A stretch of DNA of 8,838 nucleotides from positions 1-8,838 of the forward strand of contig CAMUNJ010000031.1 in NCBI GenBank assembly GCA_947090235.1, given 5' to 3'. Each line of letters begins with the position of its first letter. The stretch's first letter is position 1. This document shows positions 1 to 4,710 of this stretch, piece by piece. A program made the position numbers and the translations under genes. This stretch comes from an uncultured Bacillota bacterium (GTDB lineage Bacteria; Bacillota; Clostridia; Christensenellales; UBA1242). The notes below the pieces were generated by a model. The model did no database searches and was not told the DNA's origin. It saw nothing but the letters and a program-made list of their open reading frames with translations.

Positions 1-867
1 AGTCTCTTTCACTAAATCTTCTGTGATAGCATCAAACTTAGCACGAGAAAGGTCATATTCCATATGTTTAGGGCCTGTTGCATCGGCAGAAATAAATGGA
101 AGGCTAATCTTTGTCATTGGAGTCGCAGAAAGATCAATCTTTGCCTTTTCTGCTTCATCCTTTAAGCGTTGCATTGCAAGTTTATCTTTAGAAAGATCAA
201 TATTGTTTGTCTTTTTAAATTCTTCAACAAGAAGATCAATAATACGATTATCAAAATCGTCTCCGCCTAATCTTGTATTTCCGTTTGTTGAAAGAACTTC
301 AAATACGCCATCACCAATTTCAAGAATAGATACATCAAATGTACCACCACCAAGGTCATAAACCAAAATCTTTTGATTTGCGCTTTCGCCTTTATCAAGA
401 CCATAAGCAAGAGCTGCTGCAGTAGGTTCATTGATAATTCTTAAAACTTCAAGTCCTGCAATTTTACCTGCATCCTTAGTTGCTTGGCGTTGAGAGTCAT
501 TAAAGTAAGCAGGCACGGTGATAACAGCTTGTGTAACAGTTCCGCCTAAATATGCTTCTGCATCTGCTTTTAGCTTTGAAAGAATCATTGCAGAAACTTC
601 CTGTGGAGAATATTCCTTGCCATTCAAACTTGCTTTATAGTTTGTACCCATTTCTCTTTTGATAGAGCGAATTGTGTTGTCAGCATTTACAATTGCTTGA
701 CGCTTTGCAACTTTACCAACAAGTCTTTCTCCCTCTTTAGTGTAAGCTACGATAGAAGGTGTAGTTCTATCTCCTTCTGCATTTGCGATGACTGTTGGCT
801 TTCCGCCTTCCATAACTGCTACGCATGAATTTGTTGTTCCTAAGTCAATACCTATAATTTTACTCAT
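1..867 (-). CDS. dnaK: Chaperone protein DnaK (Hsp70), N-terminal 289 residues, cut by the window edge
   Basis: Hsp70 chaperone: a cytoplasmic ATPase that binds and refolds unfolded proteins with DnaJ and the exchange factor GrpE. The visible part is most of the nucleotide-binding domain. It shows phosphate-1 motif IGIDLGTTNS (residues 5-14), then VPAYFNDSQRQ, INEPTAAALAYG and phosphate-2 motif DLGGGTFDVS, all intact. The stretch after SIKREMGTNYK goes straight into GKEYSPQEVSA, so it lacks the roughly 24-residue insert of Gram-negative DnaKs; this is the Gram-positive form. The start is ATG at 867, with ribosome binding site AAAAGGAGATT just upstream. It is the third gene of hrcA-grpE-dnaK, 76 bp after grpE, and has no obvious promoter of its own, so it probably depends on the CIRCE-controlled promoter. 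The substrate-binding domain and any dnaJ lie outside the window. Confidence 0.98.
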   Translation of the reverse strand, partial: MSKIIGIDLGTTNSCVAVMEGGKPTVIANAEGDRTTPSIVAYTKEGERLVGKVAKRQAIVNADNTIRSIKREMGTNYKASLNGKEYSPQEVSAMILSKLKADAEAYLGGTVTQAVITVPAYFNDSQRQATKDAGKIAGLEVLRIINEPTAAALAYGLDKGESANQKILVYDLGGGTFDVSILEIGDGVFEVLSTNGNTRLGGDDFDNRIIDLLVEEFKKTNNIDLSKDKLAMQRLKDEAEKAKIDLSATPMTKISLPFISADATGPKHMEYDLSRAKFDAITEDLVKET

Positions 868-943
868 AATTTTAATCTCCTTTTTTGTGGATATCCCACT
901 TATATTTTAATTTTTTTGTGCAAATTGCACCTTTTATAAATTT
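868..943 (-). other. grpE-dnaK intergenic spacer with two short hairpins
   Basis: This 76-bp AT-rich spacer lies inside the operon. It holds two small perfect stems: GTGCA/TGCAC with a 3-nt loop (918-930), and GTGG/CCAC with a 5-nt loop (887-899). The second lies immediately before the dnaK ribosome binding site. Neither is followed by a U-tract in the direction of transcription, so they are not terminators. They could be mRNA processing or stability elements, but the stems are short and this is inference. Confidence 0.3.
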
Positions 944-1570
944 TTATTTTTGATTTACTATAACTTTTGCGTGTCTAATAACTTTGCCTTTGAATGTATA
1001 TCCTGCTTGATATTCTTCAAGAATAACATCATTATCCTTTTCGCTATCTTGCATTACTGCAATAACATCATGGAAATGTGGATTGTAAACTTCTCCTATA
1101 GAAGTGATTTTTTCAACTCCCAAAGATTTTAACGCATCCAAAATCTTATTTTCAATCATTTCAACACCGGTCAAGACCATTTCATCTGCGATAGTCTTTT
1201 TTGCTTCTTTGAAAGTATCTAGACATGGTAGAAATACCTCTATTACTGATGTTTGACCTGACACTTTTGCTTCTTTGATATCTTCAAGAGCGTGGCGTCT
1301 AAAATTCTCAAAATCTGCTTGAATTTGTCTTGCAAGACTTAAATATTCTTGTGCTAAATCCTGCTTTTGTTCATGCTCATGACAATCACATTCTTCTCCA
1401 CAAGAGCAATTATCCTCATGGCAATCACATTCCTCATGACAATTACATTCATGTCCCTCTTGCTTACATTTGCAAGTCTCATAATGTTCCTCGCCATGGC
1501 AACCACAATCACATACTTGCTCTTCTTGCAGAATTTCTTCTTGCTTTAATTCTTGTTCTTCACTACACAC
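944..1570 (-). CDS. grpE: Nucleotide exchange factor GrpE with a Cys/His-rich N-terminal tail
   Basis: GrpE dimer that releases ADP from DnaK. The C-terminal two-thirds is ordinary: the coiled-coil helix (LARQIQADFENFRRHALEDI, about residues 82-101 counted from the ATG at 1579), then the head domain ending in the family signature NPHFHDVIAV, GYTFKGKVIRHAKVIV. The N-terminal tail is unusual: residues 5-69 hold 14 Cys and 7 His, mostly as CxC and CxCH pairs, against one Cys (C119) in the rest. An in-frame ATG at 1579 directly abuts GGAG with no spacer, whereas GTG at 1570 sits 9 nt after it, so GTG is preferred (208 rather than 211 residues). Either start overlaps the hrcA stop, implying translational coupling. 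The tail has no internal Met and no frameshift, so it belongs to the protein. Metal binding is inferred from composition only. Confidence 0.95.
   Translation of the reverse strand: MCSEEQELKQEEILQEEQVCDCGCHGEEHYETCKCKQEGHECNCHEECDCHEDNCSCGEECDCHEHEQKQDLAQEYLSLARQIQADFENFRRHALEDIKEAKVSGQTSVIEVFLPCLDTFKEAKKTIADEMVLTGVEMIENKILDALKSLGVEKITSIGEVYNPHFHDVIAVMQDSEKDNDVILEEYQAGYTFKGKVIRHAKVIVNQK
1376..1450 (-). repeat. Three 18-bp repeats encoding ECxCHE in the GrpE tail
   Basis: Plus-strand copies lie at 1376-1393, 1415-1432 and 1433-1450. They differ from each other at only one or two bases. Copies two and three are directly tandem. On the coding strand each reads as Glu-Cys-(Asp or Asn)-Cys-His-Glu. 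Near-identity at the DNA level points to recent duplication rather than independent selection of codons. Confidence 0.8.
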
Positions 1571-2573
1571 CGTCCTCATCTCCTTTTAATGATTTTAGTT
1601 CGTCGATAACCAGTTTTAATGCAGATGCAATTTTGCTATAGTCCATTCGTTGTGGACCAATTACTCCAATAGATGCAAGTTGCTTGCCTGCCACTACAAT
1701 AGGAGCCTTGACTACCGAAGCCTCTCGTCCACCTTCTTCGGCGACATCAACTTCTATCCCATCTCCAGAAACACTAAGTGCATTCTCTAGTTTATCTCTG
1801 TCATCAAGCATAGTCAAAACCTTCTTTGCTTCATCCACCGTATTGCTATTTTCAAGCAATTTGACCGCACCTTCTCGCCGAACATCAATCAGTTTTTGTT
1901 CATTAAGTTTTTTTAGCCCCCCTACAAGGCTGTCAACAATAGTTTCAAATGCTTTGATTTCATCTTTCATACCAAATTCGATGGCTTCTATGTTTTCAAC
2001 CATTTCGCGTATTGTGCAACCTTTAAAGTTTTTTGTGAGATATATGGAAGCATCTTGACATTCGTTTAGTCCTGCATTTATCTCAAGCGTATTGGTTATA
2101 TAACCCGCGATCGTACCAATCAAAACCATAACTTTATTATCCAATAATGGAATGATCTTAAATTCGGTCAATATAAGGTCATCGTAACTATTCATCATAA
2201 CAACTGTAGGATAATTAGTGGCTTTTGCAACAATTTTTGCAATTCCAGACACCATTTCTGTCAAACTGTTGGTACGCGTTGAGATAAGCCTGTGCACATC
2301 TTCAAGTTCTGCATTTGTAGCACTAACTCCTTGCAAAAGTTCTTCGACATAAAATCTATAACCTTGCGGAGTAGGCACTCGGCCACCCGAAGTGTGAAGT
2401 TGTTTTAAAAATCCCATGGCTTCAAGAGTATTAAGTTCATTTCTTAGAGTCGCAGTAGAACAATCTAAACAAGCAATGTCCTTTATTCCTCCGCTTGTGA
2501 TTGGACTAGAATCTTTGATAAATTCCTCAATAGCCCCAAATAGGATTTGTTTTTTTCGTTTTGATAACTCCAT
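1563..2573 (-). CDS. hrcA: Heat-inducible transcription repressor HrcA
   Basis: Repressor of class I heat-shock genes that binds CIRCE and is kept active by GroEL in the systems studied. From the chosen start (MELSKRKKQIL) it is 336 residues, near the usual family length of about 340. An N-terminal winged-helix domain holds the typical TATLRNEL and HTSGGRVPTPQGYRFYVEEL motifs. The C-terminus has the family's GPQRMDYSKI motif. The frame opens further upstream to a GTG at 2606, but that codon lies inside CIRCE, and only ATG 2573 has a GAGG-type ribosome binding site at suitable distance. It is the first gene of the operon. Its end overlaps the start of grpE by 8 bp (or 17 bp if grpE uses ATG). 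It has a CLDC motif just before the recognition helix; whether that binds anything is unknown. Confidence 0.97.
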   Translation of the reverse strand: MELSKRKKQILFGAIEEFIKDSSPITSGGIKDIACLDCSTATLRNELNTLEAMGFLKQLHTSGGRVPTPQGYRFYVEELLQGVSATNAELEDVHRLISTRTNSLTEMVSGIAKIVAKATNYPTVVMMNSYDDLILTEFKIIPLLDNKVMVLIGTIAGYITNTLEINAGLNECQDASIYLTKNFKGCTIREMVENIEAIEFGMKDEIKAFETIVDSLVGGLKKLNEQKLIDVRREGAVKLLENSNTVDEAKKVLTMLDDRDKLENALSVSGDGIEVDVAEEGGREASVVKAPIVVAGKQLASIGVIGPQRMDYSKIASALKLVIDELKSLKGDEDGV

Positions 2574-2599
2574 AACCCTCACCCAATTTTTCGACTTTG

Positions 2600-2626
2600 T
2601 TAGCACTCTTTGTTTTTAAGTGCTAG
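2600..2626 (-). promoter_or_regulatory. CIRCE operator (HrcA binding site)
   Basis: The plus strand reads TTAGCACTC, 9 bp, AAGTGCTAG. This matches the CIRCE consensus TTAGCACTC-N9-GAGTGCTAA perfectly in one arm and 7 of 9 in the other. It lies just downstream of the hrcA -10 box and covers the expected transcription start, the classic placement for HrcA autorepression. The imperfect arm is also part of a perfect 12-bp palindrome, AGTGCTAGCACT (2619-2630), which provides a third half-site. Confidence 0.95.
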
Positions 2627-2630
2627 CACT

Positions 2631-2659
2631 AGTATATGCAATTATTTGCTTTTAGTCAA
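2631..2659 (-). promoter_or_regulatory. Sigma-A promoter of hrcA-grpE-dnaK
   Basis: On the minus strand the -35 box is TTGACT (2654-2659), the spacer is 17 bp, and the -10 box is TATACT (2631-2636). Transcription should start near 2624, inside CIRCE. A/T tracts upstream (about 2665-2705) resemble an UP element. This is the only strong promoter seen for the three genes. Confidence 0.88.
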
Positions 2660-2756
2660 CTAAATATGCCAAATTTTTCAAAAAAATTAAAAAATCTTTT
2701 AAATTGCTTCTTTTTTATTAATTCTTAATCTTGTTGCACAAATTTTACAATTCATT

Positions 2757-2785
2757 TTGAATAATTGTTAAACTTATGATATATT
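2757..2785 (+). promoter_or_regulatory. Possible promoter of the small membrane-protein gene
   Basis: TTGAAT (2757-2762), a 17-bp spacer and TATATT (2780-2785) precede the gene at 2809. The match is only moderate and the region is very AT-rich. An imperfect inverted repeat ACAATT/AATTGT (2747-2752, 2763-2768) overlaps the -35 box and could be an operator, but this is weak. Confidence 0.45.
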
Positions 2786-2808
2786 ATTCTTTATATAAAG
2801 GAGAAAAA

Positions 2809-3153
2809 ATGAATAAACTTAAAAAAATCATCGAAGAAAGCAATCAAAACGCAGATTTTATTGGAAACTATGAGAAAAACAAACAACTTAAGAAAAAATT
2901 GTTTTGGATTGGCTCACCTATTGCCATTGCTGGATTTATTGTAGCAAGTATTGCTTTTATTCTTATAGGTATATTTGGTGCGAATATAAAAAGTATACAA
3001 GCAAACACTGCTCTACTAATTTCGATGTTTGTTTTATTAATAATTTTTTCAATTGTTTTTGCATTTGGTCTTTTTATATTAAAACAAGGCTCTCTTTTAC
3101 ATTTAAAAAAAGAAGAAGTAATACTTGAACAAAAAGAAGAAAACAAAGAATAA
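2809..3153 (+). CDS. Hypothetical small protein with two predicted membrane helices
   Basis: 114 residues, family not recognised. The N-terminus (1-30) is charged and Lys-rich. Hydrophobic segments at about 31-56 and 67-91 are separated by a short polar turn (GANIKSIQANT). A charged tail (92-114, Lys/Glu-rich) follows. Both ends should face the same side, most likely the cytoplasm given the flanking lysines. No signal peptidase site or catalytic motif is visible. The start ATG 2809 has AAAGGAG at 2797-2803 with 5-nt spacing; an in-frame ATG at 2776 lacks a ribosome binding site and falls within the putative -10 region. It is divergent from hrcA and convergent with the DegV-family gene 1.56 kb away. 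It could be a small stress or envelope protein, but nothing shows this directly. Confidence 0.8.
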   Translation: MNKLKKIIEESNQNADFIGNYEKNKQLKKKLFWIGSPIAIAGFIVASIAFILIGIFGANIKSIQANTALLISMFVLLIIFSIVFAFGLFILKQGSLLHLKKEEVILEQKEENKE

Positions 3154-3176
3154 AAAAACACCTTATTTAATCTCTC

Positions 3177-3191
3177 ACTTTTGAAACTAGC
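3177..3191 (+). repeat. Left 15-bp inverted repeat of the candidate cassette
   Basis: ACTTTTGAAACTAGC is the exact reverse complement of 4675-4689, 1483 bp away. It lies 23 bp after the stop codon of the small membrane-protein gene. Confidence 0.75.
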
Positions 3192-3200
3192 GGAATAACC

Positions 3201-3246
3201 AAAGAAAAACATATACAAAAACAGTCTATGTTTTTCTTTTTTTTCT
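3201..3246 (+). terminator. AT-rich stem-loop with T-tract, probable intrinsic terminator
   Basis: AAAGAAAAACATA (3201-3213) pairs perfectly with TATGTTTTTCTTT (3227-3239) around a 13-nt loop and is followed by TTTTTCTT. It probably ends transcription from the small membrane-protein gene. The stem is AT-rich, so it may be leaky. It sits 9 bp inside the left 15-bp repeat and so seems to belong to the inserted segment. Confidence 0.6.
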
Positions 3247-3368
3247 TAACTCTCTCTTAATTACAAAATAAACGAATATTTCTGACGTTGTCAAGGTTGC
3301 GAGCAGCATACATTTTAACCTTGACAACAAAGAATATTCGTTTACACTAGAAAACAGAGAGAAGAAAA
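3241..3368. repeat. Long interrupted palindrome (stem-loop A)
   Basis: The central stem has two perfect 12-bp arms. TAAACGAATATT (3269-3280) pairs with AATATTCGTTTA (3333-3344). Inside an internal loop of 6 and 4 nt, GTTGTCAAGGTT (3287-3298) pairs with AACCTTGACAAC (3317-3328) around an 18-nt apical loop. Outer arms continue more loosely: TCTCTCT (3251-3257) with AGAGAGA (3356-3362), and TTTTCTT (3241-3247) with AAGAAAA (3362-3368). No gene is supported here. It could be a structured RNA, a recombination or transposition end, or a DNA cruciform. Confidence 0.85.
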
Positions 3369-3374
3369 CAAAAA

Positions 3375-3420
3375 GCGAAAGAGCGGTAGCGTTACGCTCT
3401 GCCAGCAACCGCTCTTTTGC
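3375..3420. repeat. GC-rich stem-loop B
   Basis: Positions 3375-3387 (GCGAAAGAGCGGT) pair with 3408-3420 (ACCGCTCTTTTGC): 13 bp with one G-T pair. A small inner palindrome AGCGTTACGCT (3388-3398) lies in the loop. The segment is clearly richer in G+C than its AT-rich surroundings. No T-tract follows, so it is not a typical terminator. Confidence 0.75.
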
Positions 3421-3435
3421 AACACAATTGAGTTA

Positions 3436-3502
3436 TAGGCGTGTGCTTGTCTGCTGGAGCGAAGCGACAGCACTTGTATAAAACCAGCAAACGCCTAAGT
3501 GC
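3436..3502. repeat. GC-rich inverted-repeat cluster C with competing pairings
   Basis: The outer stem is TAGGCGT (3436-3442) with ACGCCTA (3491-3497). Inside it two arrangements compete. In one, TGCTGG (3452-3457) pairs with CCAGCA (3484-3489). In the other, GTGCT plus GTC (3443-3447, 3449-3451) pair with GAC plus AGCAC (3466-3473), with GCT/AGC beneath. A further match, GCACTT (3470-3475) with AAGTGC (3497-3502), would compete with the outer stem. Mutually exclusive folds are suggestive of a structured RNA but do not prove one. Confidence 0.65.
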
Positions 3503-3510
3503 CAAATTAC

Positions 3511-3539
3511 TTGCAAAATTATTTATAGTATGTTATAAT
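3511..3539 (+). promoter_or_regulatory. Strong sigma-A promoter of the HD-domain gene
   Basis: TTGCAA (3511-3516), a 17-bp spacer, then a perfect TATAAT (3534-3539) preceded by TG one base upstream (extended -10). The expected start is near 3546, at the edge of the ribosome binding site AAGGAG (3546-3551), so the leader would be only about 13 nt. The structured region upstream is therefore outside this mRNA unless a second promoter reads through. Confidence 0.82.
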
Positions 3540-3558
3540 TCAACTAAGGAGAGTATTA

Positions 3559-4596
3559 ATGGCATATAATATTTTTGATGATATGGAAGTGGCAGACGAA
3601 GTAAAAAGATACTTTAACTTACTAGAACCAAACTTCCCTATATGGTTGAATGATTATATTAATACTTTTGAATTGCACAAACAAAAATATATTAGTATAA
3701 CATGTGGAACAATTTATTCTGATTTATTTGAAAGTGACTTTTTCTTTTCATCATTCGATCATTCAATTGCTGTGGCATTAATAGTGTGGCATTATACTCA
3801 CGATAGAAAGCAAACGATTTCCGCTTTATACCATGATATAGCGACCCCGGTATTTAAGCACTGTGTGGATTTTTTAAATGGTGATTATATGAATCAAGAG
3901 TCAACAGAAGATTTAACTACCGAAATAATAAGAAATTCTGATAAAATATCAAATTTATTAAAAAGAGATAATTTTAGGATTTATGAAATAGATGATTACC
4001 ATAAATACCCTATAGCAGACAATGATACCCCAAAATTATCTGCTGATAGACTTGAATATTCGTTGTCTAATGCGCTGTTTACTTATCAATTATTAAAATT
4101 TGAAGATATAAAACAAATTTACAATGATATTGAAATTCAGACTAATGAAGATAACGAGATTGAACTTGGTTTTAAAACTAAAAATATAGCAAGAAAATTC
4201 GTAAAAACAACCAGTCAACTTTCAATTATTTATCGGGAAGATAGAATACGATATTCAATGCAATTTATTGCTGATATATTAAAGAAACTAAATGAAGAAA
4301 ATACAATCACCAAAGATATATTGTATAAGTTGAAAGAAAGTGAATTGATAGATATAATTAGTAATTCTAAATATAAAGATGTATTTACAAAATGGAAAGA
4401 CGCTAAAAAAGTAAAGGTTTCATATTCAAAACCTAACAATGTATATTATGTTCATCATGGGACAAAAGTTAGATACATTGACCCACTAGTCAACGGCAAA
4501 AGAATATCTAACTGCTGTAAGATTGCGAAAACTATGATAGATAAAAATCTTTCATATAAAATGGATAAATATGTTTATTTAGATTTTAATTTTTAA
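3559..4596 (+). CDS. HD-domain phosphohydrolase, dNTPase-like (COG1078 type)
   Basis: 345 residues, cytoplasmic, no membrane segment. The metal-binding HD set is visible: H68 in DHSIAVAL, H92-D93 in LYHDIATPVFKH, and D163 in SADRLEYSL. The layout (H...HD...PxFxH...DRLEY) is that of the HD phosphohydrolases related to dGTP triphosphohydrolases, so hydrolysis of a nucleotide or phosphoester is likely; the substrate is unknown. The start ATG 3559 has AAGGAG with 7-nt spacing. Codon choice differs from its neighbours by eye: Ile is very often ATA and Arg nearly always AGA, whereas the DUF1846 gene mixes in CGA and CGT. Together with its isolated position inside inverted repeats this suggests acquisition by transfer. 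A role in phage defence by nucleotide depletion is possible by analogy only. Its own promoter and terminator make it a single-gene unit. Confidence 0.85.
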   Translation: MAYNIFDDMEVADEVKRYFNLLEPNFPIWLNDYINTFELHKQKYISITCGTIYSDLFESDFFFSSFDHSIAVALIVWHYTHDRKQTISALYHDIATPVFKHCVDFLNGDYMNQESTEDLTTEIIRNSDKISNLLKRDNFRIYEIDDYHKYPIADNDTPKLSADRLEYSLSNALFTYQLLKFEDIKQIYNDIEIQTNEDNEIELGFKTKNIARKFVKTTSQLSIIYREDRIRYSMQFIADILKKLNEENTITKDILYKLKESELIDIISNSKYKDVFTKWKDAKKVKVSYSKPNNVYYVHHGTKVRYIDPLVNGKRISNCCKIAKTMIDKNLSYKMDKYVYLDFNF

Positions 4597-4640
4597 TTTA
4601 TATCCGTTATGTTTAGTTTATAATTAAGCGATCATATTAC

Positions 4641-4674
4641 AAAAATAAAGGACAGACCATCCTTTATTTTTTTT
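4641..4674. terminator. Intrinsic terminator, likely bidirectional
   Basis: AAAAATAAAGGA (4641-4652) pairs perfectly with TCCTTTATTTTT (4660-4671) around a 7-nt loop. On the plus strand it runs into T-rich TTTATTTTTTTT after the HD gene. On the minus strand it ends in TTTATTTTT and could also stop transcripts of the DegV-family gene. It ends where the right 15-bp inverted repeat begins. Confidence 0.85.
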
Positions 4675-4689
4675 GCTAGTTTCAAAAGT
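4675..4689 (-). repeat. Right 15-bp inverted repeat of the candidate cassette
   Basis: GCTAGTTTCAAAAGT is the exact reverse complement of 3177-3191. It is directly adjacent to the terminator of the HD gene and 21 bp from the stop codon of the DegV-family gene. Confidence 0.75.
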
Positions 4690-4710
4690 TATAGTTTTTA
4701 GGTGTTTTTT

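Noticed and set aside
1376..1450. Possible CRISPR-like or minisatellite array
   Set aside because: Two of the units are directly adjacent, there are no equal-length unique spacers, and the units are codon-aligned in grpE, so this is a coding repeat.
1684..2058. 124-codon plus-strand open frame inside hrcA, rich in Ser
   Set aside because: A shadow of hrcA on the opposite strand with no promoter or ribosome binding site; the same applies to frames at 23-361, 1330-1641 and 6765-7136.
2574..2606. Upstream extension of hrcA to a GTG at 2606
   Set aside because: The codon lies inside CIRCE and near the transcription start; ATG 2573 has the better ribosome binding site and matches the family N-terminus.
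2776..2808. Upstream ATG for the small membrane-protein gene
   Set aside because: It has no ribosome binding site and overlaps the probable -10 region; ATG 2809 follows AAAGGAG at ideal spacing.
2868..3218. 116-codon open frame on the minus strand
   Set aside because: It is antisense to the small membrane-protein gene, has no ribosome binding site, and its composition only mirrors the AT-rich opposite strand.
3241..3505. Riboswitch or leader of the HD gene
   Set aside because: A near-perfect promoter at 3511-3539 lies after this region, so the main HD transcript would not include it; no known riboswitch core was recognised.
3170..4700. Target-site duplication around the inverted repeats
   Set aside because: The bases just outside the 15-bp repeats (TCTCTC on the left, TATAG on the right) are not direct repeats, so classic transposition is not shown.
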